Positions 17,519 through 25,660 of a DNA stretch of 64,000 bases are shown here, piece after piece. Each line of letters opens with the position of its first letter. Positions within the stretch are counted from its first letter, which is position 1. The stretch comes from Arthrobacter oryzae (GTDB lineage: Bacteria > Actinomycetota > Actinomycetes > Actinomycetales > Micrococcaceae): contig NZ_RBIR01000008.1 in assembly GCF_003634095.1 (NCBI RefSeq), positions 124,001 through 188,000 on the forward strand, read 5' to 3'. Under the pieces are notes generated by a model, which was given only the letters and a program-made list of their open reading frames with translations, did not search any database and was not told where the DNA came from. Made by a program: the position numbers and the translations under genes.

Positions 17519-18910
17519 TTAGCGCTTGGCCAGGGCACCGGCCACGAGGAAGGCCATTTCCAGGGACTGCATGTGGTTCAGGCGCGGATCGCAGACCGAT
17601 TCGTAGCGGTCAAGGAAGGCCTCCTGATCGATCGGGTCCGCTCCGCCGAGGCATTCGGCGACGTCGTCGCCCGTCATCTCCACGTGCAGTCCGCCCGGAA
17701 CAGTGCCGAGCGCATGGTGGACCTCGAAGAATCCGCGCACTTCGTCGATGACGTCGTCGAAATTGCGGGTCTTGTAGCCGTTCGGCGACGTCACCGTGTT
17801 GCCGTGCATGGGGTCCGTGACCCACAGGACCTGTGCCCCGGAGGCGGTGACGCGCTCGACGATCGGGGGCAGCTTTTCGCGGATGTTGCCGGCGCCCATG
17901 CGGGTAATGAAGGTGAGCCGGCCGGGCTCCCGCTCCGGATCCAGCTTGTCGATCAGGCGCAGGGCATCGTCGCCGCTCGTCGACGGGCCGAGCTTGACGC
18001 CGATCGGGTTGCGGACACGGGAGAGGAAATCAACGTGCGCGTGGTCCAGTTCGCGGGTACGTTCCCCGATCCACAGGAAGTGCGCCGAGGTGTCATAGGG
18101 CAGTCCGGTGCGCGAATCGATGCGGGTCAGGGCGCGCTCGTAATCGAGCAGGAGGGCCTCGTGGCTTGCGTAGAACTCCACCCGTTTGAGCGCCTCGAAG
18201 TCGGCGCCGCAGGAGGCCATGAACTTGATGGCGCGGTCGATGTCGCGGGCCAGCGACTCGTAGCGGGCGTTCGCCGGGTTCTCGGTGAAGCCCTTGTTCC
18301 ACTGGTGCACCAGGCGCAGGTCCGCGAAGCCGCCCTGCGTGAAGGCCCTGATCAGGTTCAGGGTGGAAGCGGAGGTGTGATACGCCTTCAGCATCCGGCT
18401 GGCATCGTGCGCACGGGACTCGGGGGTGAAGTCGTAACCGTTGACGATGTCGCCGCGGTACGCCGGGAGGGTCACGCCGTCGCGGGTTTCGTCGTTGGAG
18501 GAGCGCGGCTTGGCGAACTGGCCCGCCATGCGGCCCATCTTGATGACCGGCATGGCCGCACCGTAGGTGAGGACCACGGCCATCTGCAGAATGGTCCGGA
18601 CGCGCGCACTGATCTTGTCCGCCGTGGCCGCCTCGAAGGTCTCGGCGCAGTCGCCGCCCTGGAGCAGGAAGGCCTTGCCCTGCGCGGCGGCGGCAAGCCG
18701 TTCCCGAAGGATGTCCACCTCGCCGGCGAACACGAGGGGCGGCAGGACGGAAAGTTCCTTGACGGACGCCTCGAAGACGGCCTGATCGGACCACGTGGGC
18801 TGCTGCGAGGCCGGGAGCTCACGCCAGTTGTCCAGTCCGGGATAGTTGGCGGCTCCGCTCTGGGCGGTGCTGGTCAGCGGGGAAACTGGTTTCTCAGATA
18901 GCTCGGTCAC
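17519..18910 (-). CDS. aroG: Type II 3-deoxy-D-arabino-heptulosonate 7-phosphate synthase
   Basis: This enzyme condenses phosphoenolpyruvate and erythrose 4-phosphate in the first step of the shikimate pathway. At 463 residues it matches class II (plant/mycobacterial) DAHP synthases: LLQGGDCAETF near residue 82 (metal-binding Cys), KMGRMAGQFAKPRS near residue 123, WIGERTRELDHAHVDF near residue 280, and TDPMHGNT near residue 360. Its place beside the kinase and wHTH genes matches Rv2178c. The GTG at 18910 has no spaced ribosome site; TATCCT (18922-18917 on the minus strand) lies exactly six bases upstream, so a leaderless transcript is likely. Confidence 0.96.
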   Translation of the reverse strand: MTELSEKPVSPLTSTAQSGAANYPGLDNWRELPASQQPTWSDQAVFEASVKELSVLPPLVFAGEVDILRERLAAAAQGKAFLLQGGDCAETFEAATADKISARVRTILQMAVVLTYGAAMPVIKMGRMAGQFAKPRSSNDETRDGVTLPAYRGDIVNGYDFTPESRAHDASRMLKAYHTSASTLNLIRAFTQGGFADLRLVHQWNKGFTENPANARYESLARDIDRAIKFMASCGADFEALKRVEFYASHEALLLDYERALTRIDSRTGLPYDTSAHFLWIGERTRELDHAHVDFLSRVRNPIGVKLGPSTSGDDALRLIDKLDPEREPGRLTFITRMGAGNIREKLPPIVERVTASGAQVLWVTDPMHGNTVTSPNGYKTRNFDDVIDEVRGFFEVHHALGTVPGGLHVEMTGDDVAECLGGADPIDQEAFLDRYESVCDPRLNHMQSLEMAFLVAGALAKR

Positions 18911-18998
18911 CCTCTAAGGATAGATGTCCCATCCGGGTTCGTCGGCCCCGCCTGTCATTCGCATGCCGGATTCCGTCACATGGCATCCGCGCAGCCGC

Positions 18999-19856
18999 TC
19001 AGTCGGTCCCCGGAGCCTCCGGGCCGTCGTCGGCTGTCGGAGCCGGCGCGTCCTGCCCGCGGGCTGCCGCCGGGTCTGTGGGCACCGGTTTCTGCGCTGT
19101 GTCCGGTTCGGCGTCCTGCGTTGTGTCCGGTTCGGCGTCCTGCGCTGTGTTCTCCACCGGGGCCGCCTCTTGGGCCTTGCCCGTCTGCCGGAGTTTCACC
19201 ACGGCGGCGTACTCGTCCACGTATTCCTGGCCGGACAGCCGCATGAGTTCATACATGATCTCATCGGTCACCGAACGCTGGATCAGCCGGTCATCCTCCA
19301 TCCCGTAGTAGCGGCTGAAGTCGAGCGGCTCGCCGAAAATCATGCCGATGCGCCGGATGTTGGGCATGCGCTTGCCGATCGGCTGCACTTTGTCCGTTCC
19401 GATCATCGCCACCGGAATGACCGGCACCCGGGCCTGCAGCGCGAGCCGGGCAACGCCCACCTTGCCGCGGTACAGCCGGGCGTCGGGGCTGCGTGTCCCC
19501 TCGGGATAGATGCCCAGGAGCGAACCGCCCTTGAGCACGTCCATGCCGGCGTTCAGGGACTGCGCGGACGCGGCACCGCCTGACCGGTCCATGGGGAGCT
19601 GGTTGGTCAGCCGGAAGAAGGCCGCGGTGAGCCGGCCCTTGATCCCGGTGCCGGTGAAGTATTCAGATTTCGCCAGGAAGACGACGGGACGCGGCACCAT
19701 GACCGGCATGAAGATCGAATCCGAGAAGGAGAGGTGGTTCGAGGCCAGGATGGCGGCACCCTCGGCCGGGACGTTGTCGAGGCCCTTGACCCAGGGCCGG
19801 AACAACAGCTTCAACACCGGTCCCAGGACAAACGTCTTCATGAACCAATAAAACAC
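18999..19856 (-). CDS. 1-acyl-sn-glycerol-3-phosphate acyltransferase (PlsC family)
   Basis: PlsC-type enzymes acylate lysophosphatidate to phosphatidate at the membrane. From GTG 19856 (VFYWFMKTFVLGP; GAGAGG upstream) the protein has 285 residues; an alternative GTG at 19925 adds 23. Motifs: NHLSFSDS (NHx4D, catalytic His) near residue 42, GIYPEGTRSP near residue 115, and a hydrophobic N-terminal segment. The C-terminal 60 residues are low complexity, with an 8-residue unit TxQDAEPD repeated and encoded by a 24-bp tandem repeat at 19092-19139. The position matches M. tuberculosis Rv2182c. A second, unrelated-in-detail PlsC lies at 36520. Confidence 0.88.
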   Translation of the reverse strand: MFYWFMKTFVLGPVLKLLFRPWVKGLDNVPAEGAAILASNHLSFSDSIFMPVMVPRPVVFLAKSEYFTGTGIKGRLTAAFFRLTNQLPMDRSGGAASAQSLNAGMDVLKGGSLLGIYPEGTRSPDARLYRGKVGVARLALQARVPVIPVAMIGTDKVQPIGKRMPNIRRIGMIFGEPLDFSRYYGMEDDRLIQRSVTDEIMYELMRLSGQEYVDEYAAVVKLRQTGKAQEAAPVENTAQDAEPDTTQDAEPDTAQKPVPTDPAAARGQDAPAPTADDGPEAPGTD

Positions 19857-19969
19857 TCGGTGACCTCTCGGGAAGGCGGCTGGCCGGCCGCCCGAACCGG
19901 GTCCGGCCAGGACTTCAATGGACACCTTACTCTAGTGAGTTTTGCCGCCAGGGATGACACGATGGGCTC

Positions 19970-20770
19970 ATGACGGAAAGCCATACTTCCCCGGGACCCG
20001 CCGCTTTCAGCTACCCCGGCCACGGCACCAACGCCCGCACCGGCGTGGCCATCTGCCACGGCTTCACCGGCAGCCCGCTGAGCGTCCTGCCGTGGGCCCG
20101 GCACCTGGCCGACCGGGGTTTCGCGGTGTCGGTGCCGCTGCTTCCCGGGCACGGAACCCACTGGCGCGACCTCGCCCGGCAAGGCTGGCGGGACTGGTAC
20201 ACGAGCTTTGAGACGGCGTACCTTGACCTGGCCGCGCGGACCAGCGACTGCTACGTCGCGGGGCTTTCCATGGGCGGCACGATCGCCCTGCGCACCGCGG
20301 CCCGCCACGAGGTCGCAGGCGTGGCCGTGGTGAACCCCGGCCTGAGCTTCTATGACCGCAGGGTCCGGGTGGTTGGACTGCTCAAGTATTTCCAGCGCAC
20401 CACCACGCCGGTCCGGGAGGAGAATTCCACGGCGCCCACCACCGACGACGGCGACTATTCCCTGACGCCGCTCGCGGCAGTTCACCAGCTGCGCCGGCTG
20501 TTCTCCGCGACGCTGAGGGAACTGCCGGCAGTGCAGGCACCCGCCCTGGTCTTCAAGTCGGACGCCGACGTCGTGGTCCCGCCGTCGTCGCTGGAGCTGC
20601 TGCGCAGGCGCCTCGGATCCCGGGAGCTCCGGGTGGTCCGCCTTCCGCACAGCGGACACGTTGCAACGCTGGATGCCGATGCGCCGTTAGTCTTTGAAGA
20701 ATCAGTGCGCTTCTTCCTTGAGCACACCCGCTCCATGACGCCGCCAACCGCCCCATCGGAGACTTTATGA
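19970..20770 (+). CDS. Alpha/beta hydrolase (esterase/monoacylglycerol-lipase type), copy 1
   Basis: A 266-residue cytoplasmic alpha/beta hydrolase. It shows an oxyanion-hole segment CHGFTGSP (near residue 27), LLPGHGTHW, the nucleophile elbow AGLSMGGT (near residue 97), an acid residue in SDADVVVP (near residue 196), and a late His in HSGHVATLD. This matches the Geobacillus Est30/carboxylesterase and bacterial monoacylglycerol lipase group; the substrate is unknown. It overlaps by 4 bases a close paralogue with the same motifs. CACGAT lies six bases before the ATG, hinting at a leaderless start. It is divergent from plsC, so a role in lipid turnover is plausible. Confidence 0.88.
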   Translation: MTESHTSPGPAAFSYPGHGTNARTGVAICHGFTGSPLSVLPWARHLADRGFAVSVPLLPGHGTHWRDLARQGWRDWYTSFETAYLDLAARTSDCYVAGLSMGGTIALRTAARHEVAGVAVVNPGLSFYDRRVRVVGLLKYFQRTTTPVREENSTAPTTDDGDYSLTPLAAVHQLRRLFSATLRELPAVQAPALVFKSDADVVVPPSSLELLRRRLGSRELRVVRLPHSGHVATLDADAPLVFEESVRFFLEHTRSMTPPTAPSETL

Positions 20771-21570
20771 GCATCCTCCCGGACCACTCGCCGTTCAGCA
20801 GCCCGTTCACCGGAACCGGTCCCCGGACCGGCGTCGTGGTCTCCCACGGCTTCACCGGCAGCCCGCACAGTGTGCGGGACTGGGCGCTGTCCCTGGCAAG
20901 TGCCGGATTCGCCGTCCGGATGCCGCTGCTGCCGGGGCACGGCACCAGCTGGCAGGAGCTGGCCCGGACCCGCTGGCAGGACTGGCACGCGGCCCTGGAC
21001 GCCGCCTACCTCGAGCTCGCCGAGGAATGCGACGTCGTGGTCATGGCGGGTCTGTCCATGGGCGGGACCCTGGCGCTGCGCATCGCGGCGACCCGCCCCG
21101 TGGCGGGTGTGGTGGTGGTCAACCCCGGCCTGGTGATCGATGACCGGCGCGCCCCGCTGGCCGGCATCTTGAAGTTCGTCCTCAAGAGCACCCCGGCGAT
21201 CGCCAACGACATCCTTAAACCGGACATCGATGAGGGCGCGTATCCACGGACGCCCGTGGCCGCGGCCCACGAGCTCAACAAGATGTTCAAGGACACCGTG
21301 CGGCTGCTGCCGCGCGTCACCGCGCCCGTCCGGGTCTACCGTTCCTCGGTGGACCATGTGGTCTCCGAGTCCAGCATGGTGGCCCTGCGCCGCGGGTTGA
21401 CCAACGCCCCGCTTGAGGTGGTCCCGCTGGAAAACAGCTACCACGTCGCCACGATGGATAACGACGCGCCCGGGATCTTCAGCGGCACGGCCGAATTTGT
21501 CCGGTCCGTGGCGGCCGCAGCCAGCCCGGGCGGCTCCCCCGCCGGCCGGAAGGACACGGCCAATGACTAA
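20767..21570 (+). CDS. Alpha/beta hydrolase (esterase/monoacylglycerol-lipase type), copy 2
   Basis: A 267-residue paralogue of the preceding gene: SHGFTGSP, LLPGHGTSW, AGLSMGGT, VVNPGL and a final His in NSYHVATMD align segment by segment, so the pair arose by tandem duplication. Acid residue candidates lie in SSVDHVVS. The proteins have diverged in the cap region after VVNPGL, suggesting different substrates. The ATG lies inside the stop of copy 1 (ATGA), and its own stop overlaps the next gene by 8 bases. I cannot name the substrate from sequence. Confidence 0.87.
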   Translation: MSILPDHSPFSSPFTGTGPRTGVVVSHGFTGSPHSVRDWALSLASAGFAVRMPLLPGHGTSWQELARTRWQDWHAALDAAYLELAEECDVVVMAGLSMGGTLALRIAATRPVAGVVVVNPGLVIDDRRAPLAGILKFVLKSTPAIANDILKPDIDEGAYPRTPVAAAHELNKMFKDTVRLLPRVTAPVRVYRSSVDHVVSESSMVALRRGLTNAPLEVVPLENSYHVATMDNDAPGIFSGTAEFVRSVAAAASPGGSPAGRKDTAND

Positions 21571-22351
21571 GCCCGAGCCCGGTGTCCCGGATCCTGAGAC
21601 TCCCGATCCTGACGCCGCAGGCGCGCCTTCTCCCGAGCCCGACGCGGCCGGCACCCCTGACCCGGGCGCCAACCCGCGTCACGAGCCCGAACCCCGCGGA
21701 CCCGGCGAGCCCGGGCCCCGCGAGTCCTCGCACCACCAGCCCTTGGAACACGAGCCGGAGGACGCCTCCGCCGCTGATGCGCAGGCCGCCGATGACGACG
21801 CCGTCTGGCTGGATCTTGTCGCCAGGCTCGAAGAGGTGCGACCCCCCGGGGACGAGGCGACCCGGGGCGGACCCGCCGGCGGGAGGGGAAGCACCGGCGG
21901 ATCGGACAGCGCCGGAGGACCAGACACCGCCCGCGGCGCCTCGCCGGCCTGGACATTCCGCGACTTTGACCCGCTGGGTCTCGCCGGTACCGCACCGATC
22001 GAGCTCTCCGCCGAGGAACGGCTCTCCCCCGCTTCCGGGACGCCGGCGGCTGCAGGCGGCGCCGAGCTGCCGGACACCACGTCCGGGCCCCGCGACTACG
22101 AGTCCGACGACGACGGCGCGTTTGTCCCGGAGGAGCCTCCCAGCCTGGCGAACGCAGACCCGACGACTGTCCTTGCCTGGTTAGGGGCGGTGGGCGGGCC
22201 GATCGCGCTGCTGCTCTCGGCCATGTTCTGGCGTTCGGCCCCGCTCCTGGCCATCCTTGGCATGGTGGCCGCGTTCGCGGTCTCCGTGGTGTTCCTGATC
22301 ATGAAGCTGCCCAGCGAGAAGGACGACAACGACGACGGAGCCCGCGTCTAG
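21563..22351 (+). CDS. Proline/acid-rich protein with two C-terminal transmembrane helices
   Basis: A 262-residue protein from ATG 21563, overlapping the hydrolase stop by 8 bases. The first 195 residues are low complexity: Pro/Asp/Glu-rich (PEPGVPDPETPDPD), then Gly/Ser-rich, probably disordered and cytoplasmic. Two transmembrane segments follow (about residues 202-222 and 227-247), then a short charged tail ending KDDNDDGARV. I recognise no domain. Coupling to the two hydrolases suggests it could tether or assist them at the membrane; that is inference from gene order only. The disordered part is expected to evolve quickly. Confidence 0.75.
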   Translation: MTKPEPGVPDPETPDPDAAGAPSPEPDAAGTPDPGANPRHEPEPRGPGEPGPRESSHHQPLEHEPEDASAADAQAADDDAVWLDLVARLEEVRPPGDEATRGGPAGGRGSTGGSDSAGGPDTARGASPAWTFRDFDPLGLAGTAPIELSAEERLSPASGTPAAAGGAELPDTTSGPRDYESDDDGAFVPEEPPSLANADPTTVLAWLGAVGGPIALLLSAMFWRSAPLLAILGMVAAFAVSVVFLIMKLPSEKDDNDDGARV

Positions 22352-22367
22352 CCGGAGTCCCGCTGCG

Positions 22368-23459
22368 TCAGGTGTGCATGCGGCTGCTGACCCGGGAGAG
22401 GTCGGCGGCGCCGATCAGTCCGGCGTTGGGTCCGAGGGCCGCCAGCTCGATTTCCGCCGCGGGCCGGAATCCGCGGCCAGTGAGGTTCCGCGCGAAGGAT
22501 TTCCGGGCCGGGCCCACGAGGAGCTCGCCCGCATCGCACAGTCCGCCGCCGATCACGAACTTCCCGGGGTCCAGTGCGGCGGCAAGGTTTGCCAGGCCCA
22601 GCCCGAGCCATTCCCCGACGTCCTCGAGGAGTTCACGGGACGTCGGATCCCCGGCCTTGGCCAGCTCCGTGACAATCGCTCCGGTGATGCGGCTTACGTC
22701 TCCATCTACGGCCTTGAGCAGTTCCTGGGCCACCGGGGAGTTGGCGGCAGCCAGTTCCCTGGCCTCACGGCCCAGTGCGTTCCCGGAGGCGTACTGCTCC
22801 CAGCAGCCCCGGTTGCCGCACTCGCAGCGATGCCCGCCAGGCATGATGATCTGGTGGCCGAACTCCCCCGCCACACCAAAGCGGCCGCGCTCCAGCCGCC
22901 CGTCCATCACCATGGCGCCACCGATCCCGGTGCCCAGGGTGATGCACACCAGCCGGCTTTGTCCCTGCCCGGCGCCGAACCGCCATTCCGCCCAGGCGGC
23001 GGCGTCGGCGTCGTTGGTCAGCAGGACGGGGCGGCGCAGCAGCCGCTGCAAATTATCACGCAGGGGTTCATTGCGCCAGGCCAGGTGCGGGCTGAAGAGG
23101 ACTGTCGAGCCGTCGAGGTCCATCCAGCCGGCGGCGCCGATTCCGACGGACCAGATCCGGTGCCCGGCGCCGAGTTCTTCGACCAGTTCGACGATGACCT
23201 GCTCCACGGCCCGCGGATCGCTGCCCGGGGTGGAGCGCTTCGCCTGGCTGAGGATCCGGCCCTCGGCATCGACCACGCCGGCGGCCACCTTGGTCCCGCC
23301 GATGTCGACCCCGATTGCCAGGCCCTTGCGGCCCAGCCGCAGATGTGAACGAATATCGTGCCCGGCCGCGACGGCCGCGGCTCCGGCCAGGGTCCGGCCG
23401 CGCCAGGCGGCGGCGCGGCGGGGCAGGCCAGGCTGCCGGCCGGGTGTTGGTGTCTGCAT
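22368..23459 (-). CDS. glk: ROK-family glucokinase
   Basis: ROK glucokinases phosphorylate glucose with ATP (or polyphosphate in some actinobacteria). The 363-residue protein has the phosphate loop VDIGGTKVAAG near residue 52, TLGTGIGGAMV near residue 183, and the zinc-binding ROK signature CECGNRGCWEQ near residue 217. It has about 45 residues more at the N-terminus than typical ROK glucokinases, so a later start is possible. It converges on the membrane-protein gene with only 16 bp between stops and is divergent from the acyl-CoA synthetase gene. Preference for glucose over other sugars is inferred. Confidence 0.88.
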   Translation of the reverse strand: MQTPTPGRQPGLPRRAAAWRGRTLAGAAAVAAGHDIRSHLRLGRKGLAIGVDIGGTKVAAGVVDAEGRILSQAKRSTPGSDPRAVEQVIVELVEELGAGHRIWSVGIGAAGWMDLDGSTVLFSPHLAWRNEPLRDNLQRLLRRPVLLTNDADAAAWAEWRFGAGQGQSRLVCITLGTGIGGAMVMDGRLERGRFGVAGEFGHQIIMPGGHRCECGNRGCWEQYASGNALGREARELAAANSPVAQELLKAVDGDVSRITGAIVTELAKAGDPTSRELLEDVGEWLGLGLANLAAALDPGKFVIGGGLCDAGELLVGPARKSFARNLTGRGFRPAAEIELAALGPNAGLIGAADLSRVSSRMHT

Positions 23460-23670
23460 GGTCCCTCATTCTATTCGCCGGGCCCGTCACATCCGCGAAG
23501 GCAAGCGTGTGTGAACCCGCAGCGGGCGCCTCCGGCATCCCGGACTGGCGGAACGGCGCGCCTGAACGTAAAGTTACTGGCCAGTAGGTGTCGCAGACCA
23601 CACCTTCCCGGGACCGCATACTAGGCTTAGCCGTACCCGTTGCGGGCCTATGGATATCAAAGGAGCTCTC

Positions 23671-25491
23671 GTGCGAGAAATCATTGTCCCGCCCCTGGTG
23701 ACTACCGATCCGGACACCAATGTCACCGATCTCGTGGTGCGGCAGGCGGCCAAGGCCTCGAACCCTGCGCTGTTCTCGCGGCTGGACGCGGCGGGCCAGT
23801 GGCAGGACGTCCGCGCCACGGATTTCCTGGCCGACGTCGCGGCCCTCGCCAAGGGGCTCATGGCCAGCGGCGTGGCCGCGGGCGACAGGGTGGGCATCAT
23901 GTCCCGCACCCGCTACGAGTGGGCGCTGATCGACTTCGCCATCTGGTTCGCCGGCGCCGTGTCGGTCCCCATCTATGAGACCTCCTCGCCGTCCCAGGTC
24001 GCCTGGAACCTCGGGGACTCCGGCGCCGTGGCCGCGTTCGGCGAATCCGCGCACCACGAGGACATCATCCGGCAGGCGGCCACCTCCGAGGGACTCACCG
24101 CCCTGCGGCACGTCTGGCAGCTCGAGGGCGACAGCCTGGACGAGGTCCGTGCGGCCGGAACCGCCGTCACCGACGCCGAGCTTGAGGCCCGGCGCAGTCA
24201 GGCGTCTTTGGCCGATACCGCCACGATTATCTACACCTCGGGAACCACCGGCCGGCCCAAGGGCTGCGAGTTGACCCACGGCAACTTCGTGGAGCTCTCC
24301 GAGAACGCCCTGGCCACTTCGCTGGGCACGATCGTCCACGAGCAGGCCAGGACCATCATGTTCCTGCCGCTGGCCCACGTCTTCGCGCGCTTCATCTCCG
24401 TGCTGGCGGTCGCCGCCGGCGTCACGGTGGCCCACACCCCGGACATCAAGAACCTGCTGCCGGACCTGCAGAGCTACAAGCCGACCTTCATCCTCGCAGT
24501 GCCGCGCGTCTTCGAGAAGGTCTACAACTCCGCCCTGACCAAGGCCGAGGACGGCGGCAAGGGCGCCATCTTCCACCGCGCCGCGGACACCGCCATCGAA
24601 TATTCCCGGGCCCGGCAGGCCGGCAAGGTCGGGCTCGGCCTGAAGCTCAAGCACTCCGTGTTCGACAAGCTCGTGTACGGCAAGCTCCGCGCCGCCATGG
24701 GCGGGCAGGTCTCGCACGCCGTTTCCGGCGGCGGCCCGCTGGGTGAACGGCTGGGCCACTTCTTCCAGGGCATCGGCATGCAGATCCTGGAGGGCTACGG
24801 CCTGACCGAGACCACGGCGCCCGTCACGGTGAACACTCCGGATCTGATCAAGATCGGCACCGTCGGCGCCCCGATCCCAGGCAACGCCGTCAGGATCGCG
24901 GACGACGGCGAGATCCTCGCCAGGGGCGTGTGCGTCATGCGCGGCTACTACCGGCGCGATGACCTGTCCGCCGAGGCCTTCGACGACGGCTGGTTCCGCA
25001 CCGGCGACATCGGCCAGCTGGACGAGCAGGGCTTCCTGACCATCACCGGGCGCAAGAAGGAAATCATTGTCACGGCGGGCGGCAAAAACGTCGTCCCCGC
25101 CCTGCTCGAAGACCAGATTCGGGCGGACGCGCTCGTCTCCCAGGTCCTGGTGGTCGGCGACAACCGCCCGTTCATCGGCGCCCTGGTCACGCTGGACGAA
25201 GAAGCCCTGCCCGGCTGGCTGGGCCGCCACGGGCTCCCGGCATCGACGTCGCTGACCGAGGCCGCGGAAAACCCGGCCGTCAAGGCCGCGGTACAGGAGC
25301 TCGTCAACCACGCAAACCGGTCCGTGTCCCAGGCGGAGGCGATCAAGTCATTCCGGATCGTGCCGGCCGACTTCACCGAGGCCTCCGGACACCTGACGCC
25401 CTCCATGAAGGTCAAGCGGGCCCAGGTGCTCAAGGACTTCGACGCCGTCATCGAGGAAATGTACAACGCCAAGCGCCCCACCCTCGCCTAA
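23671..25491 (+). CDS. Long-chain acyl-CoA synthetase (FadD15-like, AMP-forming)
   Basis: It activates fatty acids to acyl-CoA via an acyl-adenylate. The GTG at 23671 is preferred because AAAGGAG ends five bases before it; the upstream ATG (23650) lies before that site. The 606-residue protein has the P-loop-like IYTSGTTGRPKGCE near residue 187, the adenylate motif EGYGLTETTAPV near residue 378, a GDIGQLDEQGFLTITGRKKE hinge and a C-terminal lysine region. Its arrangement near plsC and hydrolase genes resembles M. tuberculosis fadD15 near Rv2182c. A 27-bp inverted repeat starts just after the stop. Confidence 0.92.
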   Translation: MREIIVPPLVTTDPDTNVTDLVVRQAAKASNPALFSRLDAAGQWQDVRATDFLADVAALAKGLMASGVAAGDRVGIMSRTRYEWALIDFAIWFAGAVSVPIYETSSPSQVAWNLGDSGAVAAFGESAHHEDIIRQAATSEGLTALRHVWQLEGDSLDEVRAAGTAVTDAELEARRSQASLADTATIIYTSGTTGRPKGCELTHGNFVELSENALATSLGTIVHEQARTIMFLPLAHVFARFISVLAVAAGVTVAHTPDIKNLLPDLQSYKPTFILAVPRVFEKVYNSALTKAEDGGKGAIFHRAADTAIEYSRARQAGKVGLGLKLKHSVFDKLVYGKLRAAMGGQVSHAVSGGGPLGERLGHFFQGIGMQILEGYGLTETTAPVTVNTPDLIKIGTVGAPIPGNAVRIADDGEILARGVCVMRGYYRRDDLSAEAFDDGWFRTGDIGQLDEQGFLTITGRKKEIIVTAGGKNVVPALLEDQIRADALVSQVLVVGDNRPFIGALVTLDEEALPGWLGRHGLPASTSLTEAAENPAVKAAVQELVNHANRSVSQAEAIKSFRIVPADFTEASGHLTPSMKVKRAQVLKDFDAVIEEMYNAKRPTLA

Positions 25492-25492
25492 A

Positions 25493-25559
25493 AGCAACGC
25501 GGGGTCAGATACGGCCCATCCGGCGCCCTTTTATGGGCCGTATCTGACCCCGCGTTGCT
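25493..25559. repeat. Long perfect inverted repeat, element 1 (27-bp arms)
   Basis: Arms 25493-25519 and 25533-25559 are perfectly complementary with a 13-nt loop. The outer CAACGCGGGGTCA/TGACCCCGCGTTG is shared with element 2 at 30280-30346, while the inner stem differs (AGATACGGCCCAT here). It starts one base after the fadD stop, between convergent genes. It may act as a terminator or be a small REP/MITE-like element. Confidence 0.85.
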
Positions 25560-25570
25560 GTTCGAGACAC

Positions 25571-25608
25571 AGAAGGGTCCTTCCAGCTTCGGCCGGAAGG
25601 ACCCTTCT
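25571..25608. terminator. Terminator-like hairpin between fadD and pyc
   Basis: Arms AGAAGGGTCCTTCC (25571-25584) and GGAAGGACCCTTCT (25595-25608) are perfectly complementary, with a further GC pair closing a TTCG loop. It lies between two convergent genes and can serve both, although no T tract follows on the pyc side. Confidence 0.75.
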
Positions 25609-25660
25609 CCTGTGCTACGGGTTGTCGGCTACGGGTTGTCCCGCTGCCGCTATTCGACTG

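Noticed and set aside
23068..25311. A 747-codon minus-strand open frame opposite fadD
   Set aside because: Antisense shadow running through the fadD coding region and the N-terminal half of glk in the wrong frame.
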